NCBI RefSeq assembly: GCF_902506655.1
Contig: NZ_LR734808.1
Location: forward strand, 1,302,001 to 1,366,000
From: Marinoscillum sp. 108
GTDB lineage: Bacteria; Bacteroidota; Bacteroidia; Cytophagales; Cyclobacteriaceae
Reading direction: 5' to 3'
DNA length: 64,000 nucleotides
Under the pieces are notes generated by a model, which did not search any database, was not told the DNA's origin, and was given only the letters and a program-made list of their open reading frames with translations. Positions 51,990-61,571 of the stretch are shown here, piece by piece. The translations under genes were made by a program, and so were the position numbers. Each line of letters starts with the position of its first letter. The first letter of the stretch is position 1.

Positions 51990-54947
51990 TTAGTTCATTA
52001 ATTCATCAAAACTGATGGATACATAATAGATGGAACCAATATTGGGTCCTCCCAGACTTTGAATATAGTAATTATTCAGAACATTGGACCCACCAATTTT
52101 CAAAATTGACCTCAGGTTATCCAATTTTAAAGAAATCTGGGCATCCAGCGTGCCATAGGCTGGCACAGGGCCCCTGGCAAATGAAGATTCCCATCTGAAA
52201 GCTTCCTGCCATCTGTAGGTAACATTGAAGCCGAAAACATCCGTCACTTTTCTGTTCCCGAAATTGACATTGAATTTGTGCTCAGGTGTATTGAAGTCAT
52301 TCAGCACATTTTCATCATAACCGCTGATAAATTTACTCCATGTATAATTCCCTCCTATTTGATATCCCTTGACCAGGTTGTAGGTCAGGCCTACTGCTGC
52401 TCCGTGGGTGGTCACTTGGTTATCCAGGTTGGTGTAGATAGAAAATGCATTGTCTGCATTACTTCTCAAAATAGTCAGGTAGTTGGGCTCGTCATCAGTA
52501 TCCTTTTGGGCTTTTACTACCAACTCCTGTGTAATAAAGTCTGAATAGCTATTGTAGTAATACACCATGTCCACTAGCAGCTTATTCTGGATCAGACTCT
52601 TGTAACCCACTTCAATGGATTTTACCTGCTCAGGTTTTACCGGACTAAAGTCAGTCCTTCTCACCAAGGCAGTGGCGGCTTCTGATATCTCCTGGCCTGA
52701 AAAAATGTTATTTCGGAAAGCATTCACTGATGCACCGGAGTAATAGTAGTTATTTTCCGGATCAGGAAGATATTGTTCATAAAACTGAGGCAATCCACCT
52801 AGCAATCTACTGGAAAGTACATCCAGGTTGATATATTGCCCCTGGGTGGTAGGAAACCTAAAACCAGTCTGCACGGAAGCTCTGATATTATGAGTTTTAT
52901 TGAACGTAAATACTCCTGAGATTCTAGGATTAACCTGCCCCTTGAAGTTTTCGTTTTTATCGTAGCGTATCGATCCTGATAGTTTGAAGTTATCGGTGAG
53001 CCTTTTACCTGCCTGCGCGTAAACTCCATATTCCTTAATGGCAATTTCATTTCCTACAGTATCCGGGAAAATCGTTCCCTTGGAGCCCAGATCATAAATC
53101 CTGAAACTGGCCCCCATCTGGAGCTCCATAAAATCAATTTCATTTTTAAAATCATACTGCCCTTCTGCATGGTACATGGCCGACTTATCTGCGAAGCTTG
53201 GTCCGTTCGGGATGGTCCCTTTCAATGCCTCCTTCTTCACATCTTCGAAAGTAAGCGTATTACCTTCTCCATCTACCACCGTACCTGTTTTGGGATCCAT
53301 GATGTATCGATCATCCACCGTAGAGCGGGCATACTGATGCGCATTCTGCTGCACTTGCAGACGCTCTGCCTCACTCAATGCAGCGATTTCACCCGGCTGA
53401 TAGCCCTGATCACTGATAGAGCGAAGGTATTCAATACCATAATCCACCAAATACCCTGTAAGGTCCCCTTTCCCCTGGTTCTCAAACGGATTAAACCCGT
53501 TGTGGTAATCCCCGAAGTTGTAACCCACCATTAAGTCGTTTACCCGCTTGGCCAAAAACTCCGTGATATAAGAGTCTCCCGAATTCTCAAAGGTGCCATA
53601 AGCCCGTAGGAAAAAGTTGTCTCCACGGAGCTGCAAACGGTGCTGCTGAATCCCAAAATTGGAAAGGGAATAACGCTGAGCTCCGGTGTAGATACTGGTA
53701 CCGAACCCGGCATTGTACAAGTAACTAAGCTCCATATTGTCGGTGATCCTGTAGTAGAGACCTGTATTCACCTTCATGTTTTCTGCACCATAGTTGATCA
53801 GATCCACTTCCTTGTAGGGAGTGATCGTTGCCACATGATTGGGTAAATCTCCAGCATTCATGTAGTTAGAAGCAAACCTTCCATTCTCAAACTGGGTGGT
53901 TCTGGCTATGGTACCAAACGCCGCACTAAATGGGAATATGGCCAGGTTGATACCTGCCTCATCTCCATGGAAGTGCAACCTGTCAGCTCCTGGGTTTTCA
54001 CCACCTACGGATGCCAATGGGTTGAAGTCAGCATTTCTGTCCGCAGCGTCTGTTCCGTGCCAGTCATCGGCTTTGGAGTAGCTACCGTTTATCTTAAATG
54101 CGAATTTATTGTTAAAAGCCTTTGCATATCGAATAGAAGCCTCCTTCATCAATGCCGGGCCCTGGTCTGCAGAGCTACCCACGTGGTTCACTCCTGTCTT
54201 CACAAAAGCACTTGCTCCCTGATAATCAAAAGCATTTTTACTATTGATGAGCAGTACGCCATTGAATGCGCTGGGGCCGTACAATGCCGAAGAAGCTCCC
54301 GGAATTAATTCTACACTTTCTACATCCAGCTCTGAGGGGCCATTAAGATTACCTATCGGAAAGTTAAGCGCCGGGGCCTGTGTATCCATCCCGTCGATCA
54401 GCTGCACAAAACGTGTATTACCAGTATTACCAAAACCTCTCGCATTGATAATCTGAAAATTGATACTACTGGAAGCAACATCCACTCCTTTCAGGTTGGC
54501 TATCGCCTTGTAATAAGTATCTGAAGAGGTGTTTTGTACTGCGAGTATGTCCATTTTCTCAATACTCACGGGAGATTGCAAAATGCTCTCCTCAACACGC
54601 GAGGCTGAAACCACGACTTCCTGCCCCAGCATAAAAGACTCAGTCATCTTCACCTGAAGGTTGGAAATGACCGCCTGATCAATTTCTATTTCCTGCCGCT
54701 CAAAGCCCACAAAGGAAATCACCAGGGTCACCGGAGGAGGTGAGGTGATTTTCAAATTAAAGTTTCCCTGAACATCGGTAATGGTACCCAGTACCGTCCC
54801 TTTCACCAGCACGTTTACTCCGATGAGTGATTCTCCAGTTCGCTCGTCTGTCACCTGACCGGCGATGGTCACCTGACCGTATGCATGCATACCAATTAAA
54901 CAAAGCAGAAGGAAACTCAGGTAAAATTTGATCCTTGAAATCGTCAT
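51990..54947 (-). CDS. TonB-dependent outer-membrane receptor
   Basis: 985 residues. Signal peptide (about 1-25), a CarboxypepD_reg-like domain (IAGQVTDERTGESLIGVNVLV), plug with VESVELIPGASSALYGPSAFNGVLLI, and a large barrel ending SIYYVSISFDELMN. It is not of the SusC class: no SusD gene follows and the plug lacks SusC-type features. Likely imports a metal chelate, vitamin or peptide; the substrate is not readable. Confidence 0.92.
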   Translation of the reverse strand: MTISRIKFYLSFLLLCLIGMHAYGQVTIAGQVTDERTGESLIGVNVLVKGTVLGTITDVQGNFNLKITSPPPVTLVISFVGFERQEIEIDQAVISNLQVKMTESFMLGQEVVVSASRVEESILQSPVSIEKMDILAVQNTSSDTYYKAIANLKGVDVASSSINFQIINARGFGNTGNTRFVQLIDGMDTQAPALNFPIGNLNGPSELDVESVELIPGASSALYGPSAFNGVLLINSKNAFDYQGASAFVKTGVNHVGSSADQGPALMKEASIRYAKAFNNKFAFKINGSYSKADDWHGTDAADRNADFNPLASVGGENPGADRLHFHGDEAGINLAIFPFSAAFGTIARTTQFENGRFASNYMNAGDLPNHVATITPYKEVDLINYGAENMKVNTGLYYRITDNMELSYLYNAGFGTSIYTGAQRYSLSNFGIQQHRLQLRGDNFFLRAYGTFENSGDSYITEFLAKRVNDLMVGYNFGDYHNGFNPFENQGKGDLTGYLVDYGIEYLRSISDQGYQPGEIAALSEAERLQVQQNAHQYARSTVDDRYIMDPKTGTVVDGEGNTLTFEDVKKEALKGTIPNGPSFADKSAMYHAEGQYDFKNEIDFMELQMGASFRIYDLGSKGTIFPDTVGNEIAIKEYGVYAQAGKRLTDNFKLSGSIRYDKNENFKGQVNPRISGVFTFNKTHNIRASVQTGFRFPTTQGQYINLDVLSSRLLGGLPQFYEQYLPDPENNYYYSGASVNAFRNNIFSGQEISEAATALVRRTDFSPVKPEQVKSIEVGYKSLIQNKLLVDMVYYYNSYSDFITQELVVKAQKDTDDEPNYLTILRSNADNAFSIYTNLDNQVTTHGAAVGLTYNLVKGYQIGGNYTWSKFISGYDENVLNDFNTPEHKFNVNFGNRKVTDVFGFNVTYRWQEAFRWESSFARGPVPAYGTLDAQISLKLDNLRSILKIGGSNVLNNYYIQSLGGPNIGSIYYVSISFDELMN

Positions 54948-55112
54948 TTGGGTAGAGGTTAATGTAAGTATGATAGTAAAAGCTAATATTAGATAAAAAT
55001 ATCAAGATTTTCTCCCTAAAACCATAGGTATTCTGATCAAACGATCAATTTTGACCATAAAAAAAGCCTGTTGGCATCAACAGGCTTTTTCATCATATCT
55101 TTAGACATTCTA
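54948..55112 (-). terminator. Intergenic region with gldC terminator
   Basis: The gap holds a strong hairpin gcctgttg / caacaggc (55066-55073 and 55078-55085) with loop gcat, ten A before and five T after, so it terminates gldC transcription on the minus strand. The AT-rich part near 54948 should contain the promoter of the TonB receptor. Confidence 0.85.
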
Positions 55113-55445
55113 CTAACCCACCTCATCTTTCAGGTGAGTCACAAACCGGTCACAGAGTGCATTGAGCTCCGATGACATGTATTCATCTCCGGTGCTATTG
55201 AGTACGGACTGTGCCAGCCCGCCCAGGCAATCGATGTAAAACCGCTTCATATCTTCCACCGGCATGTCCTTGGTCCAGAGGTCTATGCGTAGCGTGTTTT
55301 TGGTCTTCTCATCCCAAAGTGACAGGCTCATGGATTTGGTTTCAGAAGCACCAGGCTGATCCTTTTCATCCGCATCCCAGGTGATCTTCTCAGGAATGTT
55401 CTGGTCATCCAACTCTACGGTAATATTGATGTCTGATTTTTTCAT
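55113..55445 (-). CDS. gldC: Gliding motility protein GldC
   Basis: 110 residues, the full family length (KKSDINITVELDDQNIPEKI, then LWTKDMPVEDMKRFY). GldC is a cytosolic accessory protein of Bacteroidota gliding and type IX secretion in Flavobacterium. Its start overlaps the stop of the second M48 gene (ATGA). Last gene of the large minus-strand operon, ended by the terminator at 55056-55090. Confidence 0.93.
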   Translation of the reverse strand: MKKSDINITVELDDQNIPEKITWDADEKDQPGASETKSMSLSLWDEKTKNTLRIDLWTKDMPVEDMKRFYIDCLGGLAQSVLNSTGDEYMSSELNALCDRFVTHLKDEVG

Positions 55446-56257
55446 TCAGGTAAACTATTTTTAAAATCTTGGTAAGTAAATCCACTTTCAGTAATGGTGT
55501 CGGTATCACAGCCTAGCTTGTCTGCTTTGGCATTGATATCTGCTACTCTGTTGTCAGGTGAAGGATGGGTGCTCAAAAAAGCAGGCGTACTCCCTCCCTG
55601 CCCCTCGTCCAATAACTTCTGGAAGAAACTGGCTGCGCCGTTGCAGGCGTAATCTGTATCGGACAGGTACTGCACCGAAAAATCATCAGCTTCTGTCTCA
55701 GCACTTCTGCTAAATGCCAAAATAGCCCCGGTACCCGCGATCTGACCGGCTACCTGTGCTAGCTGTGATGCATCTTCTCCCAGCGCAATGCTCAGAAGAA
55801 TCTGAACTCCATAGGCCTTTTGGAGTTGTTTGGAACTGTGTCGCTGATCCGCATGGGCAATCTCATGGCCCATCACTCCTGCCAGGTCATCGGCTTTTTC
55901 CAGGTATTTGATCAAACCTGTATAGACATAAATATAACCTCCCGGGGTAGCGAAAGCATTGAGCACATCATCATAAATGATGTGCAACTTCCAGGCAAAT
56001 TCATCTTTATAGCTGACGCTACCGGAATTAAGGATGACATTTTTCATGCTCTCCAGATAGGCATAAGCCTCCGGGTATTCCGCAGCTGACAATATATTGA
56101 AGCTGGTGTCTGAGGCAATCTGTGCAGCCACCTGCGCGCCCAACTCTTTGTCTTGTTCGATCGAAAAAAAACTCACGTCTCCATTCTTGTCACAAGCCAT
56201 TGAAAATGGCAAAAGCGCTAAGACTAAAACTCGGGATAAAATTCTCATTGTTTTCAT
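55442..56257 (-). CDS. M48-family metalloprotease lipoprotein (second copy)
   Basis: 271 residues. Lipoprotein signal ends at Cys22 (PFSMAC). HEIAH (131-135) binds zinc, with the third ligand Glu in SAETEADDFS. The conserved NAFATPGGYIYVYTGLI substrate groove is present. Related to BepA/LoiP-like quality-control proteases of the periplasm. About 60-70% similar by eye to the upstream copy (adjacent, 7 bp apart), a tandem duplication. Cotranscribed with gldC. Confidence 0.92.
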   Translation of the reverse strand: MKTMRILSRVLVLALLPFSMACDKNGDVSFFSIEQDKELGAQVAAQIASDTSFNILSAAEYPEAYAYLESMKNVILNSGSVSYKDEFAWKLHIIYDDVLNAFATPGGYIYVYTGLIKYLEKADDLAGVMGHEIAHADQRHSSKQLQKAYGVQILLSIALGEDASQLAQVAGQIAGTGAILAFSRSAETEADDFSVQYLSDTDYACNGAASFFQKLLDEGQGGSTPAFLSTHPSPDNRVADINAKADKLGCDTDTITESGFTYQDFKNSLPE

Positions 56258-56264
56258 AGGCTAC

Positions 56265-57083
56265 TTAAGGAAGGCTGGCTTTAAACTGAGCATAATTCAT
56301 ACCAGTCTCTTTGATCAGGGCCGTACTGCATGCTGCTGACTGAGCCGTGGCATTGATATCACTCACCCTGCTTTTGGGGCTGGGATGAGTACTCAGAAAC
56401 TCCGGTGTGCCACCGGTTTGTCCCTGATCTAACAGCTTCTGAAAAAAAGAAGCCGCTCCATTACAGGCATAAGGGGTATCGCCCAGGTACTTCACCGAAT
56501 ATTCATCCGCCTCTGCTTCTGCATTTCTGCTAAACTTCAAAACAGCTCCAGTACCTGCCAGCTGTGCGGCAATTTGTGCCAGCTGAGTTGGTTCATTGCC
56601 TAGCGCTATGCTGAGTAGGATGTTCAACCCATATTGTTTTTCCAATTGCTTGATCGAATGCCTCCTGTCGGCGTGGGCAATTTCGTGCCCCATCACACCC
56701 GCCAGGTCATCGGCTTTCTCCAGGTATTTGATCAGACCTGTATACACATAGATGTAGCCCCCTGGTGTGGCAAAAGCGTTGAGGACTTGGTCATCCTGAA
56801 TGATTTTCAGTTCCCAGGCAAATTCACTTTTATAATCTATATCATTGCTGGCTAGTATTTTGTCCCGCATGGCATTGAGGTACTGATAAGCCTGAGGGTA
56901 TTTGCTCTCAGATAATACCGGATACTCGGCAGGGTTGTTTGCGATCTCCTGGCTCACCTGCTCACCCAGCTTCTTGTCATCCGAAGGTGCAAAAAGCAAT
57001 GAAGTGACCCTTCCTCCGGAAGCCACACACCCCGACAAGATGATCATGATGATCAATGATGCATTTAACTTTAGTACTTTCAT
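56265..57083 (-). CDS. M48-family metalloprotease lipoprotein (first copy)
   Basis: 272 residues. Lipobox LSGC (Cys19). HEIAH (133-137), third ligand in NAEAEADEYSVKYL. Same architecture as the downstream copy; the two differ mainly in the 20-60 region. ATG overlaps the ribF stop by 4 bp. Likely acts on misfolded or outer-membrane proteins. Confidence 0.92.
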   Translation of the reverse strand: MKVLKLNASLIIMIILSGCVASGGRVTSLLFAPSDDKKLGEQVSQEIANNPAEYPVLSESKYPQAYQYLNAMRDKILASNDIDYKSEFAWELKIIQDDQVLNAFATPGGYIYVYTGLIKYLEKADDLAGVMGHEIAHADRRHSIKQLEKQYGLNILLSIALGNEPTQLAQIAAQLAGTGAVLKFSRNAEAEADEYSVKYLGDTPYACNGAASFFQKLLDQGQTGGTPEFLSTHPSPKSRVSDINATAQSAACSTALIKETGMNYAQFKASLP

Positions 57084-58015
57084 GACTGTTGGTTTAAAAT
57101 CCGAATTGCTTCCAGTTTATCCAGAGAGAGTTGCTCTTTCAACCGCTCAATACTTTCAAATTTTCTCTCCGTCCTCAATAACTTAATGAACTCAATCGTG
57201 AGGCGTTGATTATAGATATCAGCATCAAAATTAAACAGATTTACTTCAATCCTGCGCTCCTCACCAGAAACTGTAGGGCGCTGACCAATGTTTAGCATTC
57301 CCTGAAATTTCTGCCCCTCAAGACTCACCAACACTGCATAGGCTCCATCCGCCGGAATGAGTTTGTAAGCTTCCGGTACGTCGATATTAGCCGTTGGGAA
57401 TCCAATACTCCGGCCAATCCTATCACCATCTTTCACAAAACCGGAAAGACTGTATGGCCTTCCCAGAAAATCGTTAGCAATGTGAATGTTGCCCTCGGCA
57501 AGAGAGTTTCTAATCAGGGTGGAGCTTACCCCCACATCCTCTATATCTTTTCGGGATATTTCCTTGATGGCAAAACCATACTCACCTGAATGTTCCATTA
57601 GATAGTCAAAGCCACCTTCTCTGTTTTTTCCAAATCTGTGGTCATAACCGATCACCAACAGCTTTGTATTGAGCTTTTCCACGAGCACTTGCCTGATGAA
57701 CTGGTCTGAGGTGAGCTCTGAGAATTCTTTAGTGAAAGGTATTTTGACTAAATAGTCTATGCCATTTTGAGCCAATAGCTCCACTTTCTCCTCGAAAGTT
57801 GTCAACAGCTTCAGGTCACCGGCATCCTTTTTCAAGACAAACCGTGGATGTGGCCAGAACGTGAGCACAATGCTCTTACCACCCCTCTTTCGTGCTTCCT
57901 GCACAATTTTTTGAAGAATCTTCTGATGTCCCACATGCACCCCATCGAAAGTGCCGCTGGTCACTACCGAATATGCCGGTGCAGTGAACTGAGAAAGGTC
58001 ATCAATCAGTTTCAT
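57080..58015 (-). CDS. ribF: Bifunctional riboflavin kinase/FAD synthetase
   Basis: 311 residues from the ATG at 58015, chosen because a 15-codon longer ORF lies inside truB. N-terminal FAD synthetase: TSGTFDGVHVGHQKIL and YDHRFGKNREG. C-terminal flavokinase: GDRIGRSIGFPTANI and GAYAVLV. Makes FMN and FAD. Overlaps truB by 14 bp. Confidence 0.95.
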   Translation of the reverse strand: MKLIDDLSQFTAPAYSVVTSGTFDGVHVGHQKILQKIVQEARKRGGKSIVLTFWPHPRFVLKKDAGDLKLLTTFEEKVELLAQNGIDYLVKIPFTKEFSELTSDQFIRQVLVEKLNTKLLVIGYDHRFGKNREGGFDYLMEHSGEYGFAIKEISRKDIEDVGVSSTLIRNSLAEGNIHIANDFLGRPYSLSGFVKDGDRIGRSIGFPTANIDVPEAYKLIPADGAYAVLVSLEGQKFQGMLNIGQRPTVSGEERRIEVNLFNFDADIYNQRLTIEFIKLLRTERKFESIERLKEQLSLDKLEAIRILNQQS

Positions 58016-58685
58016 CGTCACGAACTTTGGCAACAAACGCTTCCAAATCCTCAGCATCACTCACCTGGTACTCGCCAATACTGGTTCGTCTCAGACTGGA
58101 AAGATGTCCTCCCACTCCCAGTATTTCACCGAAATCCCTGGCGATACTACGGATATAGGTTCCTTTGGAACAGCTAATGTGAAAATGAACATCAGCACCC
58201 TCCACCTTCAACAATTGAAACTCATGGATGGTGATACTTCGAGGATCCAGCTTTACTTCGATATTCTTTCTGGCTTTCTTATATGCCCGCTCCCCATTCA
58301 CCTTCACCGCAGAGTGAGCCGGTGGCACCTGCGCTATGGGGCCTGTAAGCTTCAGCGCTGCTGCCTGAAGGTCCTCCTTGGTCAAGTGACTAATATCAGT
58401 CTCAGAGTCAAAATCTGTCTCCAGGTCATAGGATGGAGTGGTTTTTCCGATGGTGATAATACCCTCGTAGGTTTTATCAAGCCCCTGTAGCTCATTCAGT
58501 TTTTTGGTGAACTTGCCTGTACCGATCAACAGCAAACCTGAAGCCAAAGGATCCAAGGTGCCTGCATGCCCGATTTTCTTGACCTTTAGTGCGTAGCGCA
58601 GTTTTTTCACCACATCAAAGGAAGTCCAGGTCAGCGGCTTGTCTATGAGCAGTATTTGTCCTTCTGTGTAGGCATTTAAATCCAT
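58002..58685 (-). CDS. truB: tRNA pseudouridine-55 synthase
   Basis: 227 residues from the ATG at 58685. Catalytic Asp is in KIGHAGTLDPLASGLL; other family motifs are LLIDKPLTWTSFDVV, PAHSAVKVNGERAYK and SKGTYIRSIARD. Shorter than E. coli TruB (314) because it lacks the PUA-type C-terminus, which is common in Bacteroidota. Start overlaps uppP by 10 bp. Confidence 0.95.
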   Translation of the reverse strand: MDLNAYTEGQILLIDKPLTWTSFDVVKKLRYALKVKKIGHAGTLDPLASGLLLIGTGKFTKKLNELQGLDKTYEGIITIGKTTPSYDLETDFDSETDISHLTKEDLQAAALKLTGPIAQVPPAHSAVKVNGERAYKKARKNIEVKLDPRSITIHEFQLLKVEGADVHFHISCSKGTYIRSIARDFGEILGVGGHLSSLRRTSIGEYQVSDAEDLEAFVAKVRDDETD

Positions 58686-59473
58686 ATCTGAGAAATAATG
58701 GCAATGAGTCCAATAACCAGACAATATGCCGCGAAGTAGGTGAGTTTACCTTTTCTCACAATACCAATCATCCATTTGCATGCTACGTAGCCTGCCAGGA
58801 ATGCTGCCAGGAACCCTACCACCATGGAAGGTCCTGATAGCCCCTCATATGCAGCAGGGGCTTCAAAGTAGTCTTTTAGCTTCAACATGCTTGCTCCCAA
58901 TATGGGAATGAGCACCATCAAAAATGAAAATCGTGTGGCTTTGTTCTTTTCGACACCCAGGAGCAATGCAGTGGCAATGGTGGCTCCAGATCTGGAAATA
59001 CCGGGTAGAATGGCCACTGCCTGAGCCAGTCCAATGATAAGAGCGTGCGGCTTGCTCACAGGCTTCTCGTTATTCTTTTTGAAATGCGAAAAGAACAGCA
59101 GTGCCGAGGTGACCAATAGCATACTCCCTACCAGCAACAGGTTTCCGGTAAAAAGGGCGGTAATTTCATCTTCGAAAAACACCCCTACAATGCCAACCGG
59201 AATCATAGAAATAATGATTTTGATGCCAAAATCCCAGGATTCGTTCCATTTGAACTGAAACAAGCCTGCAATGATCTCCCCAATATCTTTCCTAAAAACC
59301 ACAATGGTGCTCAATGCGGTAGCCGCATGCACAATAACTGCAAACAGCAAGTTTTCCTCTGACTTTACCCCCAACAGCACCGTACCCATCTCCAGATGTC
59401 CGCTACTGCTCACTGGCAAAAACTCAGTTAATCCCTGAATAATCCCAAGAATTAACGCCTCAATCCAGGTCAT
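58676..59473 (-). CDS. uppP: Undecaprenyl-diphosphatase
   Basis: 265 residues, multi-spanning membrane protein (BacA/UppP). Signatures GLTEFLPVSSSGHLEM and LPGISRSGATIATALLLG hold the catalytic residues. It recycles undecaprenyl pyrophosphate for peptidoglycan synthesis and confers bacitracin tolerance. Confidence 0.95.
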   Translation of the reverse strand: MTWIEALILGIIQGLTEFLPVSSSGHLEMGTVLLGVKSEENLLFAVIVHAATALSTIVVFRKDIGEIIAGLFQFKWNESWDFGIKIIISMIPVGIVGVFFEDEITALFTGNLLLVGSMLLVTSALLFFSHFKKNNEKPVSKPHALIIGLAQAVAILPGISRSGATIATALLLGVEKNKATRFSFLMVLIPILGASMLKLKDYFEAPAAYEGLSGPSMVVGFLAAFLAGYVACKWMIGIVRKGKLTYFAAYCLVIGLIAIISQIWI

Positions 59474-59479
59474 AGGCTG

Positions 59480-59707
59480 TTATTGGCTATCTGATTCTGA
59501 TTTCTTCCCTTTGTAAAAGATGGCTACGAACTCAATCAAAAAACCAAGCATCACCACTATTGGTCCGAGCGTAAGGCCGAGAAAACCAAAGCCGTAGGGT
59601 TCGCTATCTGAAGCCATGATGAAAAAACCTATCACCAGAGTAAGTACTCCGGCGAGCATGATGATATAATTGGCCTTTTGAAAGGCGAATTTATGTTGGT
59701 CTGACAT
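59480..59707 (-). CDS. DUF3098 small membrane protein
   Basis: 75 residues with two helices (about 14-31 and 41-64), separated by MASDSEPYGFGFLGLTLGP. DUF3098 genes are found next to ftsX in Bacteroidota, as here (3 bp from ftsX), so a role in cell division or envelope work is likely but unproven. Confidence 0.88.
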   Translation of the reverse strand: MSDQHKFAFQKANYIIMLAGVLTLVIGFFIMASDSEPYGFGFLGLTLGPIVVMLGFLIEFVAIFYKGKKSESDSQ

Positions 59708-59710
59708 AAG

Positions 59711-60601
59711 CTAGTAAAGTTCGTCTAATGACATTTGTAAATATTTTTTAACTGCCCGGTAGGTACTCAAAAGGCCCACGGTAATTCCTAAAACGATTAA
59801 TCCTCCGAAAAGTATTCCTAAATTCTTGAAATCCTGAAGCGCTCTGATGTCCTCGATACGCTGGTTGGCATACATCAGCAGCGCCAGGAGCATTAAAGAT
59901 GAAAAAAGACCGGCCAGAAAACCATACCAAATCGAGCGTTTGAGAAAAGGCTTTCGAATGAATCCGGAAGTGGCGCCTACAAGCTGCATACTGCGAATAA
60001 GAAAGCGCTGGGAGAATAAGGCCAATTTGATGGTATTATTGATCAGGATAACCACTACAATGAGCAGAATCGTGAAAAATCCGATTAATATGACGCCAAT
60101 CTTGGCCAGGTTTTCATTGATACTCTCAACCAGGGATTCTACGTAAGACACTTCGTAGACTCCACTCATCTTCTCTATGTCCTTCTTGATCATTTTCAGT
60201 GAATCGGCCGACTGATAGGTCGTTTTCACATTGATGATCAGCACATCACGAAGTGGGTTATCTCCCAAAAACTCCTTGAAATCCTCTCCGGTATCTTCAA
60301 TGAACTGGGCGGCTGCCTCGTCTTTGGTAACAAGTCTTATTCTTGGTTCGTTATTTTCTTTGATGACATAGGCTTTGGAGCCTATGGTGCGATTGATCTT
60401 ACTCACCTCGCCAGCAGAAATCTGTTTATTCAAAAAGACCTGCAATTCTATGTTTTCCTGAATGATGTTTGTCAACTTATTGGCATGCAAAGCCATCAGG
60501 CCAAATAGACCAATGACAAAGAGTGCCAACGTGATGCTAAACGTAACACTCACGAAGGGATAGCTCCCTAATTTCCTTTTTGTACGGGTTTTCTGTTCCA
60601 T
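59711..60601 (-). CDS. ftsX: Cell division permease-like protein FtsX
   Basis: 296 residues. One N-terminal membrane helix, a periplasmic domain (about 45-165) and three C-terminal helices, as in FtsX. Together with FtsE it transmits division signals to peptidoglycan hydrolases; ftsE is not beside it, which is usual in this phylum. First gene of the eight-gene operon down to gldC. Confidence 0.93.
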   Translation of the reverse strand: MEQKTRTKRKLGSYPFVSVTFSITLALFVIGLFGLMALHANKLTNIIQENIELQVFLNKQISAGEVSKINRTIGSKAYVIKENNEPRIRLVTKDEAAAQFIEDTGEDFKEFLGDNPLRDVLIINVKTTYQSADSLKMIKKDIEKMSGVYEVSYVESLVESINENLAKIGVILIGFFTILLIVVVILINNTIKLALFSQRFLIRSMQLVGATSGFIRKPFLKRSIWYGFLAGLFSSLMLLALLMYANQRIEDIRALQDFKNLGILFGGLIVLGITVGLLSTYRAVKKYLQMSLDELY

Positions 60602-60644
60602 CCCGCCCCAAAACTAAATAATGTAACCCGAAATGCAGAGAATG

Positions 60645-61571
60645 CTAGAGCTTATTGTTTCTGACTATTTCCAACTCCTGAAGTAGTTGATGATTCGTAA
60701 TCGGAGATAGCTCCTGTACCTTATCGCTGACGATGATAGAATAGTACTCCTGATCATAGAAGAGGTATAGTTTTCGCTCAGAAGGTCTGTTGATTTCTAT
60801 GATTTCATAAGGAGTGCTTTTGAAATCCCCATAGAGGAAAAGCTTACCGTCGAAATATTTGTATTTGATGGATTCAGAATTTCGTTGGATGGTCTCCACG
60901 CTGATCGGACTTTCACCTTTAGAGGATACTACGTCCATCTCATTCATTTCCGGCAAGTTTGCATCCTCGATCTTCAATCCTTTCTCTTCACTCAACTCAC
61001 CCAAATCTGGTAAATCAACCACCGGTACAAATTCAGTCTCTTCATCTACAGAAGCTACTGATTTCTGTACAGTAGGCAGTGCCTTCACCTTTTCATCCGA
61101 AGTGGCGCTGCTTTTTTCAGCAACATTGGGAGAAGATTCGGAAACGACAGATGAAACCTTCTGAACTGATAATTCAGGGAACTCAAACTGATAGCTCTCC
61201 GACTGCTTTGGTGAGGTGATTTCAATCGACTCAATAATCTCCGGAGAAGTGATATTCTCTTCTGCTGTGAAAACAAAATATGCAGACACCCCAACAAGTG
61301 AGGCCACCAGCACTCCACCAACACTTTTCACCAACGCACTACTCCCCAGCTGGCCGATTCCCATCCAGCCTGAACCGATCTCTATGGCATCAAGTCTGGC
61401 TTTCAATTCTGCCTTGCGATACTGTGAAATACCTTCTACAACAGTTTGTTCAAAACGAACCTGATCCATAAGCTCTGGGTTATTGGACATTTCTGCTTCG
61501 AATGCACTCAGTTCGGATGAACTAAGTTCGTTTCTTAAGTAGCTATCTATTTGGTGCGGCGTTGGATTCAT
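60645..61571 (-). CDS. Probable membrane anti-sigma factor partner
   Basis: 308 residues. An N-terminal cytosolic segment (about 1-80) with HQIDSYLRNELSSSELSAFEAEM resembles the anti-sigma zinc-finger-type region of Bacteroidota but lacks an HxxxC-type site. One membrane helix lies near 84-104, then a long, disordered Glu/Ser-rich periplasmic region and a small folded C-terminus. Its ATG overlaps the sigma stop (TAATG). Assignment rests on that coupling and topology. Confidence 0.7.
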   Translation of the reverse strand: MNPTPHQIDSYLRNELSSSELSAFEAEMSNNPELMDQVRFEQTVVEGISQYRKAELKARLDAIEIGSGWMGIGQLGSSALVKSVGGVLVASLVGVSAYFVFTAEENITSPEIIESIEITSPKQSESYQFEFPELSVQKVSSVVSESSPNVAEKSSATSDEKVKALPTVQKSVASVDEETEFVPVVDLPDLGELSEEKGLKIEDANLPEMNEMDVVSSKGESPISVETIQRNSESIKYKYFDGKLFLYGDFKSTPYEIIEINRPSERKLYLFYDQEYYSIIVSDKVQELSPITNHQLLQELEIVRNNKL

